From positions 1 to 32,190 of the forward strand of contig CALMZO010000019.1 of NCBI GenBank assembly GCA_937870825.1: a DNA stretch of 32,190 nucleotides. The letters are read 5' to 3'. Origin of the DNA: an uncultured Chloroflexota bacterium. GTDB taxonomy: Bacteria; Chloroflexota; Anaerolineae; UBA4142; SHND01. Each line of letters starts with the position of its first letter. Position 1 is the stretch's first letter. This document shows positions 23,587 to 31,043 of the stretch, one piece after another. The notes under the pieces are model-generated. The model worked only from the letters and a program-made list of their open reading frames with translations, did no database searches and had not been told where the DNA came from. The position numbers and the translations under genes were made by a program.

Positions 23587-24135
23587 ATGGACGTTTTCTC
23601 GAAACAATCCGACGCTTACCTCGTCACGCTCACGCTGCAAGGAAATCGTGACGCGTACGGCGCGTTGGTGCGGCGGCATCAGACCTCGGCGTACAACACC
23701 GCGCGCCGCATTGTGGTTGATTCTGCGGACGCGCTCGATGTGACGCAAGACGCATTCGTGCGCGCGTACGACGCGCTCGCGTCGTTTGACCGCGCGCGTC
23801 CGTTCGCGCCGTGGCTGCATACGATTGTTACGAATCTCGCGCTGAATTTTGTCCAGCGCAAACGCCCCGCCCAATCGCTGGATGCCGAGTTGGACACGCA
23901 CGATGCCAGCGCGAATCCCGAAGTGCGCGCGTTGGCGACGGAACAACAGCAGCGCGTCCGCGCCGCATTATTGCAATTGCCGCCCGCGTGGCGCGCGGTG
24001 GTGGAATTGCGGCACTTTCAAGAATTATCGTACCAAGAAATTTCCGACGCGCTGAATATCCCTGTCAGTGATGTGAAAAGTCATCTCTTTCGCGCGCGGC
24101 AAAAATTGAAAAGCATTTTCGAACAAGGCGAATGA
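23587..24135 (+). CDS. ECF-type RNA polymerase sigma factor
   Basis: A 182-residue sigma-70-family protein. Region 2 is GALVRRHQTSAYNTARRIVVDSADALDVTQDAFVRAYDAL, followed by FAPWLHTIVTNLALNF. A linker, then region 4 with ALLQLPPAWRAVVELRHFQELSYQEISDALNIPVSDVKSHLFRARQKLK. I use ATG 23587, as region 2 begins soon after. ATG 23521 in the same frame is the alternative and neither has a clear SD. The stop overlaps the anti-sigma start (ATGA). It would direct transcription of its own operon and other targets on envelope stress, released from the anti-sigma factor, possibly via a PrsW protease such as that at 3416. Confidence 0.92.
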   Translation: MDVFSKQSDAYLVTLTLQGNRDAYGALVRRHQTSAYNTARRIVVDSADALDVTQDAFVRAYDALASFDRARPFAPWLHTIVTNLALNFVQRKRPAQSLDAELDTHDASANPEVRALATEQQQRVRAALLQLPPAWRAVVELRHFQELSYQEISDALNIPVSDVKSHLFRARQKLKSIFEQGE

Positions 24136-24659
24136 ACCATCTCGACAACACCACGCTCAATTTGTATCTCGACGACGCGCTCGATGCGGAAATGCGCGCG
24201 CACGCGGACGCGCATCTCGCGTCTTGCGATAGCTGCCAACGCGAACTCGCGGCATTGCGCGCGCTCGTCCCCACATTCGACGCATGGCGCGAGGAACCGA
24301 TTCCGCGCGATGTGTCACGCATTGTCGTTGCGCGCATCGCGACGCGGCCCGTGCCTGCTGTTTCGCGTTGGGGCGCGGTGGTGTTGAGCGCGCAAATTCT
24401 TTTCGCCGTCTTGATGTTCATGTGGGCGCTCCCGTTGTTTGTCCGCGTGTCGAGTGGTGTGCCTTTGGACTCATTCCCGGCTTGGAGCTGGAATCCTTGG
24501 GCAGAGCTTGGAACGCTGCCGAATGATTTTGCGCTGCCGTTCCCGGTGCTTGGCATGTGGACATGGACATTGGTGTTGGTTGGCGTGGTCGCCATCTGGC
24601 TTGTGTGCAACCGCCTCATCTTGACAACGTTGAAATCCAAACAGGAGGCGCGGCAATGA
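24132..24659 (+). CDS. zf-HC2-type anti-sigma factor
   Basis: A 175-residue protein. The N-terminal domain has the zinc motif HADAHLASCDSC (H-x3-H-x2-C-x2-C; near residues 24-35), typical of the anti-sigma ZAS group. Two TM segments follow (about 83-105 and 138-160), with an aromatic loop SFPAWSWNPWAEL between. The N-terminal part binds the ECF sigma on the cytoplasmic side. The start overlaps the sigma stop and the stop overlaps the next gene, so the three are a coupled operon. Confidence 0.9.
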   Translation: MNHLDNTTLNLYLDDALDAEMRAHADAHLASCDSCQRELAALRALVPTFDAWREEPIPRDVSRIVVARIATRPVPAVSRWGAVVLSAQILFAVLMFMWALPLFVRVSSGVPLDSFPAWSWNPWAELGTLPNDFALPFPVLGMWTWTLVLVGVVAIWLVCNRLILTTLKSKQEARQ

Positions 24660-25156
24660 ATGTCACCACACTCGTCGGAATTTTCATTGTCTTTGCCCAT
24701 TTGCTGATTGGCATCGCGGCGTTGACGCTGCTCCTCGACGTATTTTTTTCGCGGTGGATTCGTCGCGCGCGTTTGACTGCCGAACGAATGCCGTTTCGGG
24801 CAGGCATTGTCGGGGCAATCAATTTTGTATTCTTTGGTGTGGTCACGCTGGTCTTGTTTGCCATCGCGCAAGAAAGCAACCCCGACGGCGCGCGCCGAAT
24901 TTTCCAAGTGTTGAGTGCGCTGGTCCTGCTCGTACTCGCCACGTTTCTCGCACTGGGCATCACCGCTTCCGCGCGTTGGGCGGGCGAACGCATTGCGCCG
25001 GAAGCAACCAGCGTGCGCCAAATTCTGACCGGCATTGTCACGCTCGAACTCGCGTCGCTCGCGCCGTTGGTCGGCTGGTTTCTTGTGCTGCCCATCGTCA
25101 TTCTCGTCGGTTACGGCGCAGTGATTATTTCGATGGTGTGGAGACGGGATGCGTGA
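24656..25156 (+). CDS. Four-TM protein of a paralogous pair, unknown function
   Basis: A 166-residue membrane protein with four hydrophobic segments (about 5-28, 44-64, 80-100 and 122-160). The last third (GIVTLELASLAPLVGWFLVLPIVILVGYGA) matches the next gene at the same place, VALEFAVMFPFVGWFILFPFVVIVSFGA, so they are paralogs. SD GGAGG precedes ATG 24656, which overlaps the anti-sigma stop. Its stop TGA overlaps the first unit of heptamer tract G. Probably an effector or sensor in the sigma system, by context only. Confidence 0.85.
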   Translation: MNVTTLVGIFIVFAHLLIGIAALTLLLDVFFSRWIRRARLTAERMPFRAGIVGAINFVFFGVVTLVLFAIAQESNPDGARRIFQVLSALVLLVLATFLALGITASARWAGERIAPEATSVRQILTGIVTLELASLAPLVGWFLVLPIVILVGYGAVIISMVWRRDA

Positions 25157-25224
25157 AACGAGAAACGAGAAACGTGAAACGAGAAACGTCAAACGTCATT
25201 CGCAATCTCCAATCTCCAATCTCA
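25155..25224 (+). repeat. Heptanucleotide repeat tract G (ten units)
   Basis: Ten consecutive units without a slip, from GAAACGA-like to CAAACGT, then a change to AATCTCC-like units. The stop of the upstream gene overlaps the first unit, and the SD AAGGAG (25226-25231) follows the last unit. Confidence 0.92.
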
Positions 25225-25237
25225 AAAGGAGTTTCTT

Positions 25238-25810
25238 ATGGGTATCGGTATCGGTGATGTAACGACAGTGTTTGCAATTCTCGCGGCGTTGGGAATTGTG
25301 TTCCCGGGGCTGTTGCTCGCGTGGTCACTGCTCATGCCCAATGTGGTCGAACGCGCGCGGGAACGCGTGAGATATACACCGTGGAAATCATTTTTTCTCG
25401 GCGCGCTCGGTCTGTTCTTTTTCGGTCTTCCGTCGCTGTTGCTGCTTCGCGCTGCCGGTCCGTCGCAATTCTTTGGATTCGTCAGTCTGTTCGCGCTTAT
25501 GACCGTCGCAAGTTTTGGCGCGGCAGGCATCGCGTCGCTGATGGGTGAACGTTTGCGCGGGCAAGGCATTCAAGCGACGACGCCCGGCGGCTTGCTGCGC
25601 GGCGCGGTGGCTTTGGAATTCGCCGTGATGTTTCCGTTCGTCGGTTGGTTCATTCTCTTTCCGTTCGTCGTCATTGTTTCGTTTGGCGCGGCAGTGTTTG
25701 CATTGTTGCGATGGAGTCCGCGCGCCGGGCAGATGACAGAGAGCAGATTGCCGATGGCAAATTCAACTCAACCCGTTATCAGCCATACGCCGTCTGCTGT
25801 TCGCCAATAG
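25238..25810 (+). CDS. Four-TM protein, second paralog, with repeat-coded tail
   Basis: A 190-residue membrane protein with four TM segments. The last conserved block (FAVMFPFVGWFILFPFVVIV) is shared with the gene at 24656. SD AAGGAG is 6 nt before ATG 25238. Residues from about 166 onward, MTESRLPMANSTQP and the following, are the translation of heptamer tract H and have no TM or domain character, so the original C terminus probably ended near WSPRAGQ. Function unknown. It belongs to the same operon as the sigma and anti-sigma genes by spacing. Confidence 0.85.
   Translation: MGIGIGDVTTVFAILAALGIVFPGLLLAWSLLMPNVVERARERVRYTPWKSFFLGALGLFFFGLPSLLLLRAAGPSQFFGFVSLFALMTVASFGAAGIASLMGERLRGQGIQATTPGGLLRGAVALEFAVMFPFVGWFILFPFVVIVSFGAAVFALLRWSPRAGQMTESRLPMANSTQPVISHTPSAVRQ
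25732..25808 (+). repeat. Heptanucleotide repeat tract H (eleven degenerate units)
   Basis: GATGACA, GATTGCC and GATGGCA-like units, changing to CGCCGTC and CGCCAAT-like units, at 7-nt spacing up to 4 nt before ATG 25813. It codes the C-terminal tail of the upstream membrane protein and its stop TAG overlaps the last unit. Confidence 0.65.
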
Positions 25811-25812
25811 CC

Positions 25813-27279
25813 ATGAATCGTCGTCAATTTCTTGCCATCGGTGGAATTGCCAGCGCGTCGCTTGTGTTGGGCGCGTGCGCGCCGGCGCGCGCAATTGTGC
25901 AACAAGCGCGGGGCAATGACGGCGCGCTGCTCCTGCCAACGCGCGTGACAGATGAAACCTGGCACGCGTTGAGCCGCATGACGTTCGCGCCGCGCGCGGA
26001 TGAACTTGTGCGCGCGAAGGAACTCGGACTCGACGCGTGGACCGAAGAACAGCTTGCGCCCGAAACGCTCGACGATTGGGATTGCGAATTGCGGACGCGC
26101 GGACTTGATACCTTGTGGATGGAGCCCGATTTGATTTTGAATGTGCGGCAGGATGCGGCGAAACAAGAATTGCAGCAAGCGACGCTACTGCGCGCGGTTT
26201 ATTCGCGGCGGCAATTGTACGAAACGGTTGTCGAATTTTGGAGTGACCATTTCAATATCGCTCAGGACAAATTCGATTGCGCGTGGTTAAAAACGGTGGA
26301 CGAACGCGAGGTGATTCGCAAACACGCGTTCGGAAATTTTTACGAAATGTTGTGGGCATCCATGCGCTCGCCGGCGATGCTGCACTATCTCGACAATCAC
26401 GAAAATTTTTCACATGCGCCCAATGAAAATTACGCGCGCGAATTGTTGGAACTGCATTCGCTCGGCGTCGAGGCGGGCTACACGCAGCGCGATGTGCGTG
26501 AGACGGCGCGCGCGTTAACCGGTTGGACGGTCAATCAGAGCTGGCGGCGCGGGCGCTTTGAATTTGACGCGGGCATTCACGACAACGCGGAAAAAATTGT
26601 GTTGGGCGTACACCTTCCCGCGCACGGCGGCGAAAGCGACGGTCAGCGCGTGTTCGATGCGCTTGGCGCGCATCCCGCGCTGCCAAAATTTATCGCGCGC
26701 AAATTGGCGCGGCGTTTTGTTGCGGACGAGCCGCCCGCGTCACTGGTCGAAAAAACTGCGCGCGCGTTTTCGGAATCGCGCGGCGACATCAAAACAACGC
26801 TGCGCGCAATGTTGTTCAGCGACGAATTTCGCAGCGCGCCGCCCAAGTACAAACGCCCGTTGCAACTCGTCGCGGGCGCGCTGCGGCAGTTGAAGGTCGA
26901 AACCAACGCCCGCGCGGCGTTGCTGCGACACCTGGCGAAAATGGGACAACCACTGCATCAGTGGGACATGCCCGACGGTTTTCCGGATAGAGCCGAAGCG
27001 TGGCAAAACAATTTGTTGGCGCGCTGGCAATTCGCGCTGGCGTTGGCGAGCGATGAAATTCAAGGCACGCGGGTGAATTGGGCGCAATTGCAAAACATCG
27101 CCGGAGATGGTTCCTTGCGCGACGCCTTGAGAAATTTCTCATTGCTGCTTCTCGGCGCAGAGTTACCCAAGACAAACTTGGACACGTTGGCGGAAATGTT
27201 TCGCCGTGTGCCGCAAGAAAAAAATGTGCCGTTCGCTCTCGCGGTGCTGATTGCATCGCCGCAATATCAGTGGAGATAA
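25813..27279 (+). CDS. DUF1800 protein, Tat-exported lipoprotein
   Basis: A 488-residue DUF1800 protein. The N terminus MNRRQFLAIGG is a twin-arginine (RRxFL) signal and LVLGAC (Cys21) is a lipobox, so it is folded before export and then lipid-anchored. Typical family blocks include FWSDHFNI, MLHYLDNHENFSHAPNENYARELLELHSLGVEAGYTQRDVRETARALTGWT and AYARLAR-type helices near 280-300. It pairs with DUF1501, as in many bacteria where the two are encoded side by side. No enzymatic role is established. Start follows tract H without a strong SD. Confidence 0.93.
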   Translation: MNRRQFLAIGGIASASLVLGACAPARAIVQQARGNDGALLLPTRVTDETWHALSRMTFAPRADELVRAKELGLDAWTEEQLAPETLDDWDCELRTRGLDTLWMEPDLILNVRQDAAKQELQQATLLRAVYSRRQLYETVVEFWSDHFNIAQDKFDCAWLKTVDEREVIRKHAFGNFYEMLWASMRSPAMLHYLDNHENFSHAPNENYARELLELHSLGVEAGYTQRDVRETARALTGWTVNQSWRRGRFEFDAGIHDNAEKIVLGVHLPAHGGESDGQRVFDALGAHPALPKFIARKLARRFVADEPPASLVEKTARAFSESRGDIKTTLRAMLFSDEFRSAPPKYKRPLQLVAGALRQLKVETNARAALLRHLAKMGQPLHQWDMPDGFPDRAEAWQNNLLARWQFALALASDEIQGTRVNWAQLQNIAGDGSLRDALRNFSLLLLGAELPKTNLDTLAEMFRRVPQEKNVPFALAVLIASPQYQWR

Positions 27280-27286
27280 AATTTAC

Positions 27287-27356
27287 GAATTGCGAATTTC
27301 AAATTGCGAAATGGTTGCAATGCAAAATTCGCAATTCGCAATTCCAAATTTCAAAT
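27287..27356 (+). repeat. Heptanucleotide repeat tract I (ten units), with inverted halves
   Basis: Ten units with no slip, from GAATTGC and GAATTTC to TCGCAAT and TTCAAAT. The first half pairs with the second: GAATTGCGAATT (27287-27298) is the complement of AATTCGCAATTC (27326-27337). The ATG of the DUF1501 gene (27355-27357) is completed by the last unit plus one G. Confidence 0.92.
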
Positions 27357-28602
27357 GCTTACCCGTAGAACTTTTTTACAGTCCGCGCTGGCAGGTCTCA
27401 CGTTCAGCGTATTTCCGTCGTGGATGCCGCGTGTGGCGTTCACCCCGAAAAATGTTTCGCCGCGCGGGGATGTGTTGGTGTGTTTGTTTTTGCGCGGCGC
27501 GGCGGACGCGTTAAATATCGTCGTTCCGTTCGGCGAAGACGAATACTATCGTCAGCGTCCGACGATTGCGCTCGCGCGCCCGGATGATACGCGCGTTAAC
27601 GCGCAATTGCGGGTGAAGGATTTGGACGGATTTTTTGGGCTGCATCCCGCGCTGGAAAAATTGATGCCCGCGTGGCAAGCAAAACAACTTGCGTTCGTTC
27701 ACGCGTGCGGCGCGCCGGACGAGTCGCGTTCGCATTTTCAAGCGATGGAGTTGATGGAACGCGGCTGCGAATCTGCGAGCGGTCCCGCGACAGGTTGGCT
27801 CGGACGCCATCTCGCCTCGCTCGACACAAACAATCATTCGCCGTTGCGCGCGGTGGGGATTGGCGAACGCGTGCCGCGCATGTTGCAGGGAACGATTCCC
27901 GCGTCGGCGCTGCGTTCGATTGCGGATTTTCATTTGCGCGGCGACGGCGCGGCGGTGCAGGCGATGCAAAACGCGTTGGGTCATTTGTACGCGAGCGATG
28001 ACGCGCTAAATGAAATTGGCAGCGAGACGCTCAACACGTTGACGATGATTGAAAAGTTGAGCGCGACGGAATATCGTCCGCGCGCGGGCGCGACATATCC
28101 CGAAACGGAATTGGGGATGGGCTTGAAACAAGTCGCCGCGTTACTGAAAGCGCAAGTCGGTCTGGAAATCGCGTGTGTGGATGTTGGCGGTTGGGACACG
28201 CACATCGCGCAAGGGGGGGGGGACGGTGCGATGGCGGAACTGTTGCGCGATGTGGGAAATTCGCTCGCCGCGTTTTATCATGATGTCGCGGATTTTTCGC
28301 AACAGCTCAGTATTGTGGTGATGAGTGAGTTTGGGCGGCGTGTGCAAGAGAACGGCGGACTCGGGACCGACCACGGGCACGGCAGTGTGATGTGGCTCAT
28401 GGGGGGGAATGTGCGCGGCGGGCGCGTGCATGGCGAGTGGCGCGGCTTGCAGTCCGAAAATTTATTTCAAGGCATGGATGTGGCGGTGACGACAGACTAT
28501 CGCGATGTGTTGGGCGAAGTGTTGTTGAAACGTTTACGAAATGAAAATGTTGCCGAGGTCTTTCCGAAATATCAGGTGACGATGCGCGGCGTCGTAAATT
28601 AG
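27355..28602 (+). CDS. DUF1501 protein, Tat-exported
   Basis: A 415-residue DUF1501 protein. MLTRRTFLQSALAGL is a Tat signal. The family has an AlkP-like fold; here DVGGWDTH lies near residues 276-283 and SEFGRRVQENGGLGTDHGHG near 325-344, with the His-rich pair expected of metal binding. It is the partner of the DUF1800 gene upstream. A run of ten G (28213-28222) encodes Gly-Gly-Gly after HIAQ, and another of seven G occurs at 28401-28407. Start at 27355 has no SD, the tract I repeat takes the place where it should be. A terminator follows. Confidence 0.93.
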   Translation: MLTRRTFLQSALAGLTFSVFPSWMPRVAFTPKNVSPRGDVLVCLFLRGAADALNIVVPFGEDEYYRQRPTIALARPDDTRVNAQLRVKDLDGFFGLHPALEKLMPAWQAKQLAFVHACGAPDESRSHFQAMELMERGCESASGPATGWLGRHLASLDTNNHSPLRAVGIGERVPRMLQGTIPASALRSIADFHLRGDGAAVQAMQNALGHLYASDDALNEIGSETLNTLTMIEKLSATEYRPRAGATYPETELGMGLKQVAALLKAQVGLEIACVDVGGWDTHIAQGGGDGAMAELLRDVGNSLAAFYHDVADFSQQLSIVVMSEFGRRVQENGGLGTDHGHGSVMWLMGGNVRGGRVHGEWRGLQSENLFQGMDVAVTTDYRDVLGEVLLKRLRNENVAEVFPKYQVTMRGVVN

Positions 28603-28637
28603 AAACCCGAAGGGTCTCACAGACCCTTCGGGTTTTT
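28603..28637. terminator. Rho-independent terminator, convergent genes
   Basis: A perfect 15-bp stem, AAACCCGAAGGGTCT with its complement, 3-nt loop and then a T run (28633-28637). It ends the DUF1501 transcript. On the minus strand the T run is only three, so it may also serve the secreted protein gene less well. Confidence 0.92.
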
Positions 28638-28641
28638 CGTG

Positions 28642-29190
28642 TTAGCGAATGTTGACCACCACGTTCATGTTCCGTTCATAGACGTTGCACGTAGCATACG
28701 CGCTCGAGAGATATGTTTTCAACACGTAATGCCCGGGGCGCAGTCCTTTGCGATGCCCGGTAAACGTGCTTGTGAGTTGGTCGGGGAGTTTCGCGATTGT
28801 GCCGCCATACAGTTGATATTTGTTGACAGTGTTGGGATGGAGAGCTGTGCCGGTCGCGGAATCAATACGGAACTCGCCAAAACAATACGAGTAGGTGCCG
28901 CTGTTGTGCTGCAAAAAACCCGAGAACACCGCCTGTACGTCCGCGCGTTTGCCGGAGGGTACATCAAACGAAACGCTCAAGACTTCTAATTTGTCTCCAT
29001 TGGCAGGTGTCGTGAGGGCGTTGTCGCTTGTGGCGCTGGAAGAAACCATGTACACGGTGCCCTTTGGGAACAAGGCGTTAATGGCGTCGGTGTCGGCGAG
29101 AGCAATCGTGCTGCCGGTGAATACCATGAGGGCGACAGCAACCACGAGCAGGTGCCAAACTTTCAGGTTCCCGTTTAAAACGTTCTTCAC
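28642..29190 (-). CDS. Secreted protein, unknown function
   Basis: A 182-residue protein with a signal peptide (LKVWHLLVVAVALMVFTGSTIALA, cleavage near ALA-DTD). The mature part is Ser/Thr-rich and beta-like, with YCFGEFRIDSATG and YATCNVYERNMNVVVNIR, and two Cys that could form a bond. The start is GTG 29190, set by AGGAGG just upstream. ATG/GTG upstream codons give a tail without sense. No family recognised. It is alone, with a 276-nt region before it. Confidence 0.8.
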   Translation of the reverse strand: MKNVLNGNLKVWHLLVVAVALMVFTGSTIALADTDAINALFPKGTVYMVSSSATSDNALTTPANGDKLEVLSVSFDVPSGKRADVQAVFSGFLQHNSGTYSYCFGEFRIDSATGTALHPNTVNKYQLYGGTIAKLPDQLTSTFTGHRKGLRPGHYVLKTYLSSAYATCNVYERNMNVVVNIR

Positions 29191-29466
29191 ACTTCCTCCT
29201 TGAGAATGCCCGCGCCGCACACCGAGATTCGCGTCGCGGAAATTGGGTGGGTTTCACCTGCCCCGATTGGCAGGCAATTTGATTCTATACGTTTTTGCGA
29301 GACTGGCGGTAACAATTGAATTACGATTCGGTCCGTGCCAATACAATGTTTTATCGTCCCGAACGCCACTAGCCGATGGCGAACGGGTCGCCCCTCATCT
29401 GACGCACTGCGTCATCCGCGTTCGCGTGAATTGACACCCACTGTTTGGAAACCTCAAGGTCGCGTT
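29191..29466. other. Spacer between P450 and secreted-protein gene
   Basis: A 276-nt region with no gene I trust. It contains a palindrome TGACGCACTGCGTCA at 29400-29414 that could be an operator or a short hairpin. The promoter of the secreted protein is probably near 29280-29310 on the minus strand (TATAGA-like), unproven. Confidence 0.55.
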
Positions 29467-30852
29467 CTATGCAGTCTCTCGGCGCCGCGTCAGCCGCATC
29501 GGCAAGCCATGCTTGACGCGCAGCGTGATTTGCGGTTCGCATTCGACGCGCGCAGTTGGCGCAAGCTGCAATTGATAACGCTGCGCGATGCTTGCAAGTA
29601 ACAACGTCGCTTCGGCTAAGGCGAACGGCTGCCCAATGCACAAACGCGGTCCGCCGCCGAACGGCATGTACACAAAACGCGGCGGCTGTTCCGCAAACTC
29701 GACGCGGTCGGGGTCAAACGTATCAGGATTGTGCCAATAACGCGGATGCCGGTGCAGGGCGTACGGCGAAATCAAAACCATCGAACGCGCGGGCAGTGTA
29801 AATTCGCCGAACGCATCTTGCTGCAAACTCATGCGTCCCAAAACCCACGCGGGCGGCGCGAGACGCATCGTCTCATCCAACACGCGCCGCGTGTACGCCA
29901 ATTGGGGAATATCATTCATCGTCGGCGCGCGTCCTTGCAACACGCTGTCGAGTTCTGCGCGCAGTTTTGATTCCGCGTCGGGATGCTGCGACAAAAAATA
30001 AAATGCCCACGTCAGCGCGTTTGACGTTGTTTCGTGTCCCGCGAACAACATGACCAACGTTTCGCGGTACAATTCTTGTTCGCTCAACCCTTCGCCGGTT
30101 TCCTCGTCACGCATCGTCATCAACAATGTGAGCAAATCGCGGCGCGCGAGCGGGTCTGCCGCGCGTTCACGAATGGTTCGCAGAATGATGTGTTCGATGC
30201 TGCGTTGGGTTGCGCGGGCGCGGCGATTGCGCGGCGTCGGCACAACCGGCGGCGGATACAACGGATGCTGCACGCGAAAAATCAAATCATCGTTCGCCGT
30301 CGAAAACGCGTCGCCCAGCGCTTGCGCCTCTTGCGTCAAATCTACGCTGAACAATCCTTGTCCCGCAATTTTGAGCGTGACGCGCATCATTTCCTCATCC
30401 ACGCGCAAAGGTTGTTGCGCGTCACGCGTGTCCCATTCCCGCATCATTTCGTCCGCCGCGCGCGTGAACACATCGCCGAACAGGGCGATGGATTGGCGAT
30501 GAAACATCGGCTGCATCAAGCGGCGGCGTTTCAACCAAAATTCACCCTCGCCCGTAAAAAGATTTTCGCCCGCGATTTTTTTCATAAACCCCAGCGCGCG
30601 CGTGTCTTTGCTGAAATTGCGGTGCGCGTCTTGCAAAACGTGTTGAATGTGCGCGGGATGATTCAACACGTACAGCGAACGGGGACCCATCTGCAAACGC
30701 ACAAGGTCGCCATGTTCCCGCGCGCGCGTCAAAACCTGTAACGGGTCGCGGCGAAAGGCGCCGAGCCAGCCCAAAACATGGGGCGCGGGGAGTGTGGGAA
30801 TTTCTTGACGCGCGTTGCGCGTTTTTGTCTGTGCCAAAATTGTGTGTGCCAT
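29467..30852 (-). CDS. Cytochrome P450
   Basis: A 461-residue soluble class P450. AGHETTSNALTW (271-282) is the oxygen-binding I helix, ETMR (327-330) the ExxR of helix K, and FGGGPRLCIG (398-407) the heme loop with the axial Cys405. The N terminus has no membrane anchor. It resembles the CYP102-like/CYP4-like fatty-acid or terpene hydroxylases of bacteria, but the substrate is not defined. No ferredoxin or reductase gene is adjacent. Start ATG 30852 has a strong SD, GGAGGTAA. The leader just upstream has an inverted repeat touching the SD. Confidence 0.95.
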   Translation of the reverse strand: MAHTILAQTKTRNARQEIPTLPAPHVLGWLGAFRRDPLQVLTRAREHGDLVRLQMGPRSLYVLNHPAHIQHVLQDAHRNFSKDTRALGFMKKIAGENLFTGEGEFWLKRRRLMQPMFHRQSIALFGDVFTRAADEMMREWDTRDAQQPLRVDEEMMRVTLKIAGQGLFSVDLTQEAQALGDAFSTANDDLIFRVQHPLYPPPVVPTPRNRRARATQRSIEHIILRTIRERAADPLARRDLLTLLMTMRDEETGEGLSEQELYRETLVMLFAGHETTSNALTWAFYFLSQHPDAESKLRAELDSVLQGRAPTMNDIPQLAYTRRVLDETMRLAPPAWVLGRMSLQQDAFGEFTLPARSMVLISPYALHRHPRYWHNPDTFDPDRVEFAEQPPRFVYMPFGGGPRLCIGQPFALAEATLLLASIAQRYQLQLAPTARVECEPQITLRVKHGLPMRLTRRRETA

Positions 30853-30860
30853 TTTTACCT

Positions 30861-30881
30861 CCGCGTGTATTGAACACGCGG
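30861..30881 (-). promoter_or_regulatory. Leader inverted repeat abutting the P450 Shine-Dalgarno
   Basis: CCGCGTGT and its complement ACACGCGG (8-bp arms, 5-nt spacer) lie directly before the GGAGG of the P450 gene; the right arm shares two bases with the SD. In the mRNA it could hold the SD in or near a stem. Confidence 0.5.
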
Positions 30882-30883
30882 AA

Positions 30884-30900
30884 TGTGAAGCGATTGTGAA
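30884..30900 (-). promoter_or_regulatory. TTCACA-N5-TTCACA direct repeat upstream of the P450
   Basis: Two TTCACA hexamers with 11-bp spacing (on the minus strand), 32 nt before ATG 30852. The arrangement fits the box recognised by PhoP-type (OmpR-family) response regulators, which bind such direct repeats one helical turn apart. The regulator here is unknown. Confidence 0.4.
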
Positions 30901-31043
30901 GTTGGCACAGAGAGATGTCGCAAATGGAACAACGTGTTTCATGCGCCGCGCGCGGCGGCGGAGGACGATGCGCGGCTTGACGCGCGGTACTGTCTTGTTG
31001 TGAGTGTGAGTTTCGGACGTCTCACGTGCTGCGCGCGTCAATG

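Noticed and set aside
24065..25192. A 375-residue minus-strand frame opposite the sigma operon genes
   Set aside because: No domain, and it covers the anti-sigma and a TM protein with coupled starts.
25155..25224. Heptamer tract as a CRISPR array
   Set aside because: Units are 7 nt, directly abutted, with no spacers. No cas gene is near.
29243..29434. A 63-residue frame in the spacer before the P450
   Set aside because: No SD, no hydrophobic or domain pattern, and it is not better than expected in GC-rich DNA.
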